Source: JAYQKL01 sp965243245 (lineage in GTDB: Bacteria > Pseudomonadota > Alphaproteobacteria > RS24). Taken from it: a stretch of DNA of 64,000 nt. Shown here piece by piece: positions 16,337 to 24,789 of the stretch. A program made the position numbers and the translations under genes. Each line of letters begins with the position of its first letter. The first letter of the stretch is position 1. The notes beneath the pieces are model-generated. The model saw only the letters and a list, made by a program, of their open reading frames with translations, searched no databases and was not told where the DNA came from. The stretch covers positions 1,054,001 through 1,118,000 of the forward strand of contig OZ251536.1 of the NCBI GenBank assembly GCA_965243245.1, read 5' to 3'.

Positions 16337-17371
16337 ATGAAATTTCTTGACCAAGCCAAAGTATATATTCGCTCAGGCAATGGCGGCGCCGGCTGCGTGA
16401 GTTTTCGGCGCGAAGCACATGTCGAATATGGCGGCCCCGATGGCGGCGATGGCGGATGCGGCGGACATGTTTATGCGACATGTGTCAAAGGGCTGAACAC
16501 ATTAAGTGATTACCGCTATCAGCAACATTTCAAAGCCGCGACGGGCGGGCATGGTATGGGAAAAAACCGCTCTGGTAAACAGGGCCGTGACAAAACGCTT
16601 AAAGTACCTGTTGGCACGCAAATTTTTGCCGATGATAATGCAACCTTAATCGCTGATTTAACCGACATTGGCGCACGTATTTTACTCGCAGAAGGCGGCA
16701 ATGGCGGCTTCGGAAATGCAAGATTCAAAGGGCCCGTCAATCAATCGCCGCGCCATGCCAATCCCGGCTTGGACGGGCGAGACGCTTGGCTCTGGCTACG
16801 CTTGAAACTGATCGCTGATGTTGGATTGCTTGGGCTTCCCAATGCTGGCAAATCGACCTTGCTGGCGGGCACAACAAGAGCTAAACCAAAAATAGCTGAT
16901 TATCCCTTTACGACCTTGCATCCTAATCTTGGGGTGGTCGGCGCGAAGGGGCGCGAGTTTGTGATGGCGGATATTCCGGGACTCATCAAAGGTGCTTCTG
17001 AAGGAGCGGGGCTGGGGCATCGGTTTTTGGGGCATGTTGAGCGCTGCACCTTGTTGCTACATCTCGTTGATGGCACGCAATCTGATGTAGCGGGTGCTTA
17101 TCGGACCATTCGCGCTGAGTTGCAAGCATATGATGGTGCGCTGGCGAGCAAGCTGGAGATTGTTGCTTTGAATAAATGCGATGCTTTAAATGCACAAGAA
17201 ATAGATGAAAAAACGGCGGCTCTTAAAACTGTTTATGATGGTAAGGTTTGGGCTATATCTGGCGCGGTGCACTTGCGTATAGATGATTTGATGGGGCATA
17301 TTTTAACGAATTTAGACCGCCAAAAAAATCAAGAAGCCGAAAAAATGCCCGCAACTGGCTGGCACCCCTAG
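16337..17371 (+). CDS. obgE: GTPase ObgE/CgtA
   Basis: 344 residues. The N-terminal glycine-rich Obg fold spans about 1-158 (YIRSGNGGAGCVSFRREAHV, GGPDGGDGGCGG). The G domain follows, with P-loop GLPNAGKSTLL, DIPG (G3) and NKCD (G4). The protein binds the 50S subunit and links GTP state to ribosome assembly and growth. A C-terminal OCT domain is absent, as in many alphaproteobacteria. It is followed 11 bp later by proB. Upstream lies the rpmA terminator, so it needs its own promoter, which I cannot place with confidence. Confidence 0.97.
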   Translation: MKFLDQAKVYIRSGNGGAGCVSFRREAHVEYGGPDGGDGGCGGHVYATCVKGLNTLSDYRYQQHFKAATGGHGMGKNRSGKQGRDKTLKVPVGTQIFADDNATLIADLTDIGARILLAEGGNGGFGNARFKGPVNQSPRHANPGLDGRDAWLWLRLKLIADVGLLGLPNAGKSTLLAGTTRAKPKIADYPFTTLHPNLGVVGAKGREFVMADIPGLIKGASEGAGLGHRFLGHVERCTLLLHLVDGTQSDVAGAYRTIRAELQAYDGALASKLEIVALNKCDALNAQEIDEKTAALKTVYDGKVWAISGAVHLRIDDLMGHILTNLDRQKNQEAEKMPATGWHP

Positions 17372-17382
17372 GAGTAAGGCCC

Positions 17383-18558
17383 ATGTCAATAGCTAGCAAT
17401 AAATCACCGATAAACAAAGCCGCTTTTACGGCCTTAAAACAAGCCAAGCGCATTGTTATTAAAGTGGGCTCTGCTTTGTTGATGCAGGGCGAAAAGGGCA
17501 GGCTTAAATATGAGTGGATGCGCACAATGGCGCAAGATATAGCCAAAGCACAAAGCACGGGGCAGGAGATTATTCTTGTCTCTTCGGGCGCGGTCGCGCT
17601 GGGGCGCGGCGAGCTTAAATTAACCCAAAGCGCACTCACACTTGAACAAAGTCAAGCCGCCGCCGCGACAGGACAAATTGCTCTCATCCATGCATGGCGC
17701 GAAGTGCTCGCAGAACAAAACTGCCGCGGGGCGCAAATTCTTCTAACGCTTGATGATACAGAACAACGCCGCCGATATTTAAATGCACGCGGCACACTCA
17801 ACACCCTGCTTGAGTTGAATGTCATTCCTATCATCAATGAAAATGACACAGTCGCCACTCAAGAAATTCGCTATGGCGATAATGATCGCCTCGGTGCCCG
17901 TGTCGCAAGCATGATATCAGCCAATTGCTTGGTCCTTTTTTCCGATGTCGACGGCCTTTACACAAACAGCCAGAAAATCGGCAAGCCCGAAGCCCATATC
18001 AGTGAAGTCGATGCCCTCAATGATGACATATACCGCATGGCCAGCACCAGTCAGAACCGCTATAGCCGCGGCGGGATGATTACAAAATTAGAAGCTGCCC
18101 GCATTGCCACGCAAGCAGGCACGCACCTCATTTTGGCCGATGGACGCAAGCCCCACGGGCTGGATAAGTTAATGCAAGGAAAAAGCCAATGTACTTTTTT
18201 CCGCGCCCATCATAGCCCCCATGATGCACGCAAATCATGGATTGCAGGTAGTCTGCAAGCTGACAGCCGCGCCTATATTGACGGCGGTGCTGTCAAGGCA
18301 CTTGAAAATGGCAAAAGCCTATTGCCCATCGGCGTGACGCTCATTGAGGGGCAATTTGAACGCGGCGCGTGTATTGCTATTATCGCGCCAGACGGACAAG
18401 AAATAGCCCGTGGCTTGGTCGAACATGCAGATACGCAGGCGCGCGCCTTTATAGGTAAACAAACCGATGAAATCGCTCAAAAATTAAACTATTATGGGCG
18501 CGGGGAATTAGTGCATCGTGATAATTTGGTGCTAACATATAAAACAAATGAAACATAA
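17383..18558 (+). CDS. proB: Glutamate 5-kinase
   Basis: 391 residues. The amino-acid-kinase domain (KRIVIKVGSALLM, LVSSGAVALGRGEL, INENDTVA, FGDNDRLGA-like GDNDRLGA, SDVDGLY) is followed by a C-terminal PUA domain (DGGAVKALENGKSLLPIGV to the end). It phosphorylates L-glutamate in the first step of proline synthesis and is feedback-inhibited by proline in the family. GGAG precedes the ATG. It stands between obgE and proA, 15 bp before proA, as one transcript. Confidence 0.97.
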   Translation: MSIASNKSPINKAAFTALKQAKRIVIKVGSALLMQGEKGRLKYEWMRTMAQDIAKAQSTGQEIILVSSGAVALGRGELKLTQSALTLEQSQAAAATGQIALIHAWREVLAEQNCRGAQILLTLDDTEQRRRYLNARGTLNTLLELNVIPIINENDTVATQEIRYGDNDRLGARVASMISANCLVLFSDVDGLYTNSQKIGKPEAHISEVDALNDDIYRMASTSQNRYSRGGMITKLEAARIATQAGTHLILADGRKPHGLDKLMQGKSQCTFFRAHHSPHDARKSWIAGSLQADSRAYIDGGAVKALENGKSLLPIGVTLIEGQFERGACIAIIAPDGQEIARGLVEHADTQARAFIGKQTDEIAQKLNYYGRGELVHRDNLVLTYKTNET

Positions 18559-18573
18559 TGAGAAAATAAAATA

Positions 18574-19851
18574 ATGACGGATACTCTACAAGACATGCAA
18601 AATATGATGAATGACATCGGACGCTCTGCCAGTGCCAGCGCATGCGTGCTCGCCAGCGCAACAACAGAACAAAAAAATGCCGTGCTGATGGAAGCCGCCG
18701 CACAATTGCGCACCCATGCGCAAACCATTCTTGACGCCAATACCAAAGACATAAATATCGCCAAAGAAAAAGGCTTAAATAATGCGCGCCTTGACCGTAT
18801 TGCGCTTGACCCGCAACGCTTAGAAGGCATTGCCCAAGCTCTTGAAGAAGTCGTTGAGCTGCCCGATCCCGTTGGTGATATAATCGCGCAGTGGGAGCGT
18901 CCAAATGGGCTGAACATTACCCGTATACGGGTACCGCTAGGTGTTATTGGCGTCATATATGAAAGCCGCCCCAATGTAACGGCCGATGCGGCCGCGCTTT
19001 GTTTGAAGTCTGGTAATGCCGTTATCTTGCGCGGCAGTTCAGAAATTCAAAATGCGGCGCAAGCCATTGCCGATTGTTTTTCAAATGCGCTTAAAAAAAC
19101 AGGGCTTCCAGACGCTTGTGTGCAATTAGTGCCAACATCTGACCGCGCGGCAGTTGGAATGATGCTTGCTGGTCTTGAAAAAACCATAGATGTCATTGTT
19201 CCACGCGGCGGCAAAAGCTTAGTTGAGCGCGTACAAAATGATGCGCGCGTGCCTGTTTTTTCGCATCTGGACGGTATTTGCCATACCTATATTCATCACG
19301 CGGGCGAGCTTGAAATGGCGAAGGAAATTAGCCTGAATGCCAAAATGCGCCGCACTGGTATTTGCGGTGCAACTGAAACGCTCTTAATAGACAAAGCTTG
19401 TGCGGGCACGCATTTGCAAGCCTTGGTGAGTACATTGCTAGATGCTGGTTGTGCTGTGCGCGGTGATGCGTCAACCCAAGCCTCAGATAGCCGCGTCACG
19501 GCGGCCCTTGATGAGGATTGGGATACGGAATATCTTGATAGCATTATCTCGGTAAAGCTGGTGGATGGTGTAAACGAGGCTATCGCGCATATTGCCAAAC
19601 ATGGGTCGGGGCATACCGAAGCTATTATCACCGAAGATACGCAAGTGGCAGAGGCGTTTTTAAACAAAGTAGACAGTGCCATTGTCATGCATAATAGCTC
19701 GACACAATTTGCTGATGGCGGCGAGTTTGGAATGGGCGCGGAAATCGGCATTGCCACGGGGCGCTTCCATGCGCGCGGGCCAGTTGGACTTGAGCAACTC
19801 ACCACTTTCAAATATCAGCTGCGCGGCAATGGACAAACCCGTCCGTCATAA
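18574..19851 (+). CDS. proA: Gamma-glutamyl phosphate reductase
   Basis: 425 residues of the ALDH superfamily. It has VPLGVIGVIYESRPNVT, ILRGSSE, IVPRGGKSL and the catalytic Cys in RTGICGATETLL; the C-terminal EFGMGAEIGIATGR and RGPVGLEQLT are ProA signatures. It reduces glutamyl-5-phosphate to the semialdehyde with NADPH, directly using the ProB product. Full length and intact. Confidence 0.98.
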   Translation: MTDTLQDMQNMMNDIGRSASASACVLASATTEQKNAVLMEAAAQLRTHAQTILDANTKDINIAKEKGLNNARLDRIALDPQRLEGIAQALEEVVELPDPVGDIIAQWERPNGLNITRIRVPLGVIGVIYESRPNVTADAAALCLKSGNAVILRGSSEIQNAAQAIADCFSNALKKTGLPDACVQLVPTSDRAAVGMMLAGLEKTIDVIVPRGGKSLVERVQNDARVPVFSHLDGICHTYIHHAGELEMAKEISLNAKMRRTGICGATETLLIDKACAGTHLQALVSTLLDAGCAVRGDASTQASDSRVTAALDEDWDTEYLDSIISVKLVDGVNEAIAHIAKHGSGHTEAIITEDTQVAEAFLNKVDSAIVMHNSSTQFADGGEFGMGAEIGIATGRFHARGPVGLEQLTTFKYQLRGNGQTRPS

Positions 19852-19862
19852 AATGCGCCCGC

Positions 19863-19900
19863 CCTTTTTTTCAGATAATAAGCCTTTTTTTTCAGATAAT
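19863..19900. repeat. About 20-bp direct repeat ahead of nadD
   Basis: CC-T7-CAGATAAT at 19863-19879 and CC-T8-CAGATAAT at 19883-19900 sit between proA and the nadD core. If translation starts at 19853, the repeat encodes PFFSDN twice. Confidence 0.85.
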
Positions 19901-20467
19901 ATGAAAATTGGACTCTTTGGCGGCTCATTTAATCCGCCCCATAAAGGCCATGCATTCATCAGCGAAAGGCTCAGAATAAAACTGAACCTTGATTTAATAT
20001 GGTGGTTGGTCTCGCCGCAAAACCCGCTTAAAAAAACCGCGCCAGAAAACATCAATACACGAATCGCCGCCTGTCAGCGCGTGGCAGGGCATCATAAGGT
20101 TTATATATCAGACGCAGAAACGCACCTTCAAACATCACATACGGCAGACACAATACGCTTGCTGAAAGCAAAATATCCCAATGTGCATTTCATCTGGCTC
20201 ATGGGCGCCGATAATATGCGCACCGTGCATCATTGGCGCAACTGGAAGCAAATTTTCTACCAAGTGCCTATTGCTGTTTACCCGCGCCCGAGCGAAACAG
20301 TTCGCGCAGGGCTGGGGATAAGTGCCACAGTTTTTGCGCAACACCGACTGCCTCCCCAAAACGCCCATAAGCTCATTTACAAAAACAAACCCGCATGGAC
20401 GTTATTAGAAGGCAGAACAAACGCGCTTTCATCAACTATATTGCGGGAAAATAACAGCCCCAAATAA
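19901..20467 (+). CDS. nadD: Nicotinate-nucleotide adenylyltransferase
   Basis: 188 residues from ATG 19901. GLFGGSFNPPHKGH is the nucleotidyl-transferase HxGH-type motif; LMGADNM and SSTILREN (the ISSTxIR motif) complete the active site. It makes nicotinic acid adenine dinucleotide for NAD synthesis. Neither ATG 19901 nor ATG 19853 (which adds 16 residues including PFFSDN twice) has a clear ribosome site, so the start is uncertain. Coupling to the proA stop at 19851 would favour the longer form. It is followed by rsfS. Confidence 0.95.
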   Translation: MKIGLFGGSFNPPHKGHAFISERLRIKLNLDLIWWLVSPQNPLKKTAPENINTRIAACQRVAGHHKVYISDAETHLQTSHTADTIRLLKAKYPNVHFIWLMGADNMRTVHHWRNWKQIFYQVPIAVYPRPSETVRAGLGISATVFAQHRLPPQNAHKLIYKNKPAWTLLEGRTNALSSTILRENNSPK

Positions 20468-20489
20468 GAAGTCACTAAATAAGAAGTCA
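20462..20489. repeat. 15-bp-period direct repeat at the nadD stop
   Basis: AAATAAGAAGTCA occurs at 20462-20474 and again at 20477-20489. The first copy contains the nadD stop codon. Confidence 0.85.
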
Positions 20490-20538
20490 TTGAAAATTAT
20501 CTAATCGATTGCTACAAAGAATATAAAGGATTAAAACG

Positions 20539-20967
20539 CTGAAAAATTTAATACAAAACGCACCGACACCAAACTCGAACGCGCAGACTAAAATTGATGC
20601 ACAGACGCCTGACGCGCTTGTAGAGCTTGTCGTTCGCGCCTTGGATGAGAACAAGGCAGAAGAAATCATCAAAATTGACCTGCAAGGTAAGTCGGCCATG
20701 GCAGATTATATGGTGATTGCTTCTGGTCTTTCACAACGCCATGTCGGTGCCTTATCCGACCATCTTATGCGCATGATAAAAAATGCAGGGGTCAAAAAGG
20801 TGAAAATAGAAGGCATGCCAAATTGTAATTGGGTGCTTGTGGATACAGGCGACATTATCATCCATATTTTCAAACCTGATGTGCGTGAGTTTTATAATTT
20901 AGAAAAAATGTGGCAGCTGGATGTGTCCGAAGATGACGCAATTGACGCATTACACACAATCGACTAG
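20539..20967 (+). CDS. rsfS: Ribosomal silencing factor RsfS, apparent CTG start
   Basis: The conserved RsfS core is clear: ALDENKAEEIIKIDLQGKS, MADYMVIASGLSQRHVGAL, and VLVDTGDIIIHIFKPDVREF YNLEKMW. The protein binds L14 and blocks subunit joining in slow growth. The frame is open from 20527 but holds no ATG or GTG before the core. The only TTG (20641) falls inside the conserved first helix and would remove its start (DALVELVVRA). AAAGGA at 20525-20530 is 8 nt before CTG 20539, giving 142 residues, so I favour CTG. A nearby rlmH follows at 13 bp. Confidence 0.85.
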   Translation: MKNLIQNAPTPNSNAQTKIDAQTPDALVELVVRALDENKAEEIIKIDLQGKSAMADYMVIASGLSQRHVGALSDHLMRMIKNAGVKKVKIEGMPNCNWVLVDTGDIIIHIFKPDVREFYNLEKMWQLDVSEDDAIDALHTID

Positions 20968-20979
20968 AAGGTCATCGCT

Positions 20980-21459
20980 ATGCGGATACAGATTAGGGCC
21001 ATCGGCATTTGTCGTGGCACGCCAGAGAATGAGTTGATTGACATATATATGAAGCGATTGGAAACAGCGCATTCTATTGGTATTGGCCAGACACATATTC
21101 ATGAGATCAAAACCATCAAGGCGCGGCGCGGACAAGAGCTGAAAAAACTTGAGGCGCAGAAACTTTTAGATAGTCTGCCACTCAAGACCAAAATAGTGGC
21201 GTTGGATGAAACGGGGGAAGATTTAACCAGCCAAGATTTTGCTGCTTATCTTCAAAAAAACCTGCATATGGGGACGCAAAATTTAACTTTTATAATTGGC
21301 GGCGCGAGCGGACTGGATGAGGCAATTTGCCAAGCGGCTGATTTAACTTTGTCTTTGGGGCGGATGACTTTGCCGCATTTACTGGCGCGGGTTTTTTTAG
21401 TTGAACAATTATGGCGTGCGGTTTCCATTCTTACGAACCACCCTTATCACCGAGCTTGA
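20980..21459 (+). CDS. rlmH: 23S rRNA (pseudouridine1915-N3)-methyltransferase
   Basis: 159 residues, the full length of this SPOUT methyltransferase. It has ALDETGEDLTSQDFA, FIIGGASGLDEAI (the AdoMet-binding trefoil-knot glycine motif) and a C-terminal LLARVFLVEQLWRA xxxxxHPYHR that contacts the ribosome. It modifies position 1915 on 70S ribosomes. Its stop is one base before the ATG of the following envC-like gene. Confidence 0.97.
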   Translation: MRIQIRAIGICRGTPENELIDIYMKRLETAHSIGIGQTHIHEIKTIKARRGQELKKLEAQKLLDSLPLKTKIVALDETGEDLTSQDFAAYLQKNLHMGTQNLTFIIGGASGLDEAICQAADLTLSLGRMTLPHLLARVFLVEQLWRAVSILTNHPYHRA

Positions 21460-21460
21460 G

Positions 21461-22669
21461 ATGATAAAAAAAGCTATCACACAAATCAAAAAAACCTGCA
21501 ACTTAGCACTGATTAAGCAAGCAATGATTTGCGCGAGGATTGGGCTAGCACTGATTTGCGCAAGCAGTTTGATCACCTTGCCTTTGCCCGCAAAAGCCAC
21601 TGGCACGAACCGCCTCAAACAAGTTGAAAAAGAAATAAAACAACGCGCTAAAACCCAACAACAGCTTGAGAAAAAGGCTAAGAATCTTCAGCTTCAACGC
21701 GAGAATTTGCAAAAGAAAATCATCATATTAGCGACTAAACTTCAAGCTAGCGAACAACGCCAAAATGCACTGACGAATGAGATTGAAAAATTAACCCTCA
21801 GCGAACAAGACATGGTTGAACGCCTCACGCGGGATCGCCAAAAGCTTGCCGAATCACTTGCTGCCTTACAAAAATTTGCGGCACAAATGCCCCCCGCCTT
21901 TGCGATCAATCCAGAAGATGCGCTCTCTGGTATTCGGGGCGCGATTGCTATTGCTAGCATTGTGCCTGTCTTGCAAGCCACAGCCGATAAATTGCGCGCC
22001 CAGCTTGAAGAGCTGACAGCCATTCGCAATCAGATGAGGGCGCGCCGTTTGAAACTCGAAAAAGAGAACAAACTAACTAAGCAAACCCGTGCGCAACTCG
22101 CCCAATTGGTCAAAGAAAAGCAACATGATGAGAAAAATACACAACAAGCGATCACAAAAGAAAAAGCAGCCATTCAAAAACTAGCCCGACAGGCACGCTC
22201 CTTGCGCGATTTAGTCAGGCAACTGGAAAAACGCCGCAAACCCGCCACCCGTAACTCTAACTTTAAGAGTGCAAAAGGCGTCCTGCCCTTGCCCGTGTCA
22301 GGTTGCTTGCTGAATCGGCAAAAAACAGCCCGCCTTAATCAGGAATTTGGGCGCGAAGGATTATATGTCAAAACCAAGTCCAACTCTTTGATAACAGCCC
22401 CCTTTGATGCCAATATATTATATGCCGGCAAATTCAGAGATTATGGCAATATTCTTATCCTTGGTGTCGGAGACGGCTATCACATGTTGCTTTCGGGCGT
22501 CGGGCAAATCCATACTGAGGTCAACCAGCAAGTGCTGGCAGGCGAACCACTGGGAAGCATGAATGAAAATACAGCAAATGCTTTTCAAGAAAACCTAACG
22601 CTTTATATAGAAATTAGGTATAAAGGAAGCCCTATAAGCTCATATTCGTGGTTTGCTTCAAAAACATAA
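21461..22669 (+). CDS. EnvC-like murein hydrolase activator with degenerate LytM domain
   Basis: 402 residues. A signal sequence (about 20-48, ending PAKA) precedes a long coiled coil (about 55-130 and 195-260, rich in Gln/Lys/Leu) and a C-terminal M23/LytM-like domain. The usual zinc ligands (HxxxD and HxH) are not present: the corresponding parts read GDGYHMLL and LYIEIR. It should therefore activate amidases or scaffold rather than cleave, as in EnvC and other division factors. ATG 21461 follows the rlmH stop by one base. It is upstream of ctpA, the usual alphaproteobacterial order. Confidence 0.88.
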   Translation: MIKKAITQIKKTCNLALIKQAMICARIGLALICASSLITLPLPAKATGTNRLKQVEKEIKQRAKTQQQLEKKAKNLQLQRENLQKKIIILATKLQASEQRQNALTNEIEKLTLSEQDMVERLTRDRQKLAESLAALQKFAAQMPPAFAINPEDALSGIRGAIAIASIVPVLQATADKLRAQLEELTAIRNQMRARRLKLEKENKLTKQTRAQLAQLVKEKQHDEKNTQQAITKEKAAIQKLARQARSLRDLVRQLEKRRKPATRNSNFKSAKGVLPLPVSGCLLNRQKTARLNQEFGREGLYVKTKSNSLITAPFDANILYAGKFRDYGNILILGVGDGYHMLLSGVGQIHTEVNQQVLAGEPLGSMNENTANAFQENLTLYIEIRYKGSPISSYSWFASKT

Positions 22670-22679
22670 GGGATACTTC

Positions 22680-24266
22680 ATGAAGCACTTGTTGAAACAT
22701 AAATTCAGCGGTTTTTTCAAACCGCTAAAAGAGACTTATTGGCGAGCCTCTAAAATTGGCGTGATAAGCGCAATCGCGCTGGTGCTAAGCTTACCCATAC
22801 AGGCACAGGCACAATCGCTCAACTCAGCAGAGAAAACCCAAAAAGAAAATATTTATGAACAACTCTCACTGTTCGGAGATGTTCTGCAACAAGTGCGCGA
22901 AGGCTATGTTGACCCCCCCGAAAATGAAGACCTTATCGAAGCTGCCATGATTGGTATGCTCTCTTCTCTTGACCCGCACTCATCTTATTTACCGCCCAAA
23001 AACTTTGACAATATGCAAGTTCAGACCAAAGGTGAGTTTGGCGGCTTGGGCATTGAAGTCACCATGGATAAAGGCGTGGTGAAGGTTATTACCCCGATTG
23101 ATGACACACCCGCTCAACGGGCCGGTATGTTGCCAAATGATCTGATCGTCAAAATTGATGATATGGATGTGCTTGGCATGACGCTAGCCGAGGCGGTCGA
23201 GATTATGCGCGGAAAAATCGGCACAAAAATCATTATCACGGTTGTGCGTGAGGGTGTCGAAGATCCGTTTGAGGTTACGATTATCCGCGATATCATTAAA
23301 ATCCGAGCCGTGCGCGCCCGCCTTGAAGGCGAGGCTCAAAATATCGTCTATCTTCGCCTGACAACATTTAATCTCAACACGACCAAAAACCTACGCAAAG
23401 AAATGTCAGCTCTTTTTGCCGCTTTGAAACCAAATGATTTTGCAGGCTATATTCTTGATTTGCGCAATAATCCCGGCGGGCTTTTAACCGAAGCCATCAA
23501 AGTGTCGGATACTTTCTTGAGTAAAGGCGAAATTGTCTCAACACGCGCCAGAAAAGAAAATGACAATTCTCGCTTCAATGCTCGCAAGGGCGATTTATCA
23601 AAAGGCGCGGTGGTCTTGGTTTTAATCAATGGCGGCTCTGCTTCTGCTTCTGAAATTGTCGCAGGCGCACTACAAGATCATCATCGCGCCCTTATCGTTG
23701 GCACACAATCTTTCGGCAAAGGTTCTGTGCAGTCCATTCTTCCTTTGCCCAATAAGGGAGCTTTAAGACTAACAACCGCACGCTATTACACCCCCTCCGG
23801 ACGCTCCATTCAAGCAACAGGTATTTCTCCAGACATCATCATCGAACAAAAAATTCCCGACGACATGAAATTCATGCAAAGCCAGCGTGAGGCTAATCTG
23901 CGGGGGCATTTAGAAAATGAAAAAAAGCCACCCGAAAACCCATCACCTCAAGAAACCCAAGCCCCGCAATCGACTAATGGGGCGACTAATGGGGCGACTA
24001 ATGGGGCGACTAACGGGGCGACTAACGGGGCGACTAACGGGGCGACTAACGGGGCGACTAACGGGGCAACTGATGGGGCCGTTGACGAAGCGAATGAGGA
24101 AAAGACTGAGGAGGAAACTGAAAAAGAAGATGGCAGACCCTCCATCGCTTATGTGCCGCGTGAGTTAGAAGAAGATGTGCAACTACAAAAGGCCATCAAA
24201 TTATTGAGCGATATGCACAAAACGCGTCAAACTTTAGCCGAAAAGGCAATCGCCCTCAACCAATAA
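22680..24266 (+). CDS. ctpA: S41-family C-terminal processing peptidase
   Basis: 528 residues. An N-terminal membrane/signal segment (about 20-40, ending AQAQ) is followed by a PDZ domain (GLGIEVTMDKGVVKVI to KIDDMDVLGM) and the S41 core with catalytic Ser in GGSASASEIV and Lys in FGKGSVQ. A low-complexity linker of TNGA repeated nine times (12-bp DNA repeat) sits near residues 432-467, before a Glu-rich stretch and the C-terminal helix. It trims periplasmic proteins and often works with the LytM partner upstream. ATG 22680 has AAGGGA upstream. Confidence 0.95.
   Translation: MKHLLKHKFSGFFKPLKETYWRASKIGVISAIALVLSLPIQAQAQSLNSAEKTQKENIYEQLSLFGDVLQQVREGYVDPPENEDLIEAAMIGMLSSLDPHSSYLPPKNFDNMQVQTKGEFGGLGIEVTMDKGVVKVITPIDDTPAQRAGMLPNDLIVKIDDMDVLGMTLAEAVEIMRGKIGTKIIITVVREGVEDPFEVTIIRDIIKIRAVRARLEGEAQNIVYLRLTTFNLNTTKNLRKEMSALFAALKPNDFAGYILDLRNNPGGLLTEAIKVSDTFLSKGEIVSTRARKENDNSRFNARKGDLSKGAVVLVLINGGSASASEIVAGALQDHHRALIVGTQSFGKGSVQSILPLPNKGALRLTTARYYTPSGRSIQATGISPDIIIEQKIPDDMKFMQSQREANLRGHLENEKKPPENPSPQETQAPQSTNGATNGATNGATNGATNGATNGATNGATNGATDGAVDEANEEKTEEETEKEDGRPSIAYVPRELEEDVQLQKAIKLLSDMHKTRQTLAEKAIALNQ
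23973..24080. repeat. 12-bp tandem repeat, nine copies, in ctpA
   Basis: Nine successive 12-mers: three of ACTAATGGGGCG, then ACTAACGGGGCG copies, then two diverged ones. They encode Thr-Asn-Gly-Ala repeats. The T-to-C change shared by the later copies shows stepwise expansion. Confidence 0.97.
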
Positions 24267-24276
24267 GCCAATAAGC
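24261..24276. repeat. 8-bp direct repeat over the ctpA stop
   Basis: CAATAAGC occurs twice in tandem (24261-24268, 24269-24276). The first copy contains the ctpA stop codon. Confidence 0.7.
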
Positions 24277-24298
24277 CCTCAATTTTGAAAGTATATGA

Positions 24299-24781
24299 AT
24301 GACCGAAGAACTGCTTTATCGCCCTTGTGTTGGGGTGGTTTTAATTAACCAAGACGGATTAGTCTGGAGCGGCAAACGCATACAAGGAAAATTACCAGAT
24401 GGGTCTATGTTGTGGCAATTTCCCCAAGGGGGCATAGATGAAGGCGAAACGCCCGAAAAAGCCGCCTATAGAGAACTGCAAGAAGAAACAGGTATTCATC
24501 AAGCAAGGTTAATTTATGAGCTTCCCTATTGGCTTACCTATGACTTGCCGGCCGAAATTAGAGGTATTGCACTGAAAGGGAAATTTAAAGGGCAGAAGCA
24601 AAAATGGTTTGCCATGCAATATTTAGGGGATGAAAGCGATATTAATCTTGCAGCCCATGAGCAAAGAGAATTTGAAACATGGCAATGGCGTCAACTTTCA
24701 AAGTGCTCAGAGATTGTGGCACCTTTCAAAAAGCATGTATATGAACAAATTGCGACCAGCTTTAGTCGCTTTTGCACTTGA
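24299..24781 (+). CDS. rppH: RNA pyrophosphohydrolase (Nudix)
   Basis: 160 residues. The Nudix box GGIDEGETPEKAAYRELQEE TGI is perfect, and the YRPCVGVVLINQDGLVW start and WFAMQYLGDESDI stretch are RppH signatures. It removes 5' pyrophosphate from mRNA to begin decay. It lies 32 bp after ctpA, the usual alphaproteobacterial arrangement, and is followed at once by the oxygenase gene. Confidence 0.95.
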   Translation: MTEELLYRPCVGVVLINQDGLVWSGKRIQGKLPDGSMLWQFPQGGIDEGETPEKAAYRELQEETGIHQARLIYELPYWLTYDLPAEIRGIALKGKFKGQKQKWFAMQYLGDESDINLAAHEQREFETWQWRQLSKCSEIVAPFKKHVYEQIATSFSRFCT

Positions 24782-24789
24782 ATGAAACA

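Noticed and set aside
19676..19900. NadD N-terminal extension inside proA
   Set aside because: The extra 75 residues are out-of-frame proA sequence with no family match; the core starts at 19901 (possibly 19853).
23973..24080. Regular repeats resembling a CRISPR array
   Set aside because: Units are 12 bp without spacers, in frame inside ctpA and encoding TNGA.
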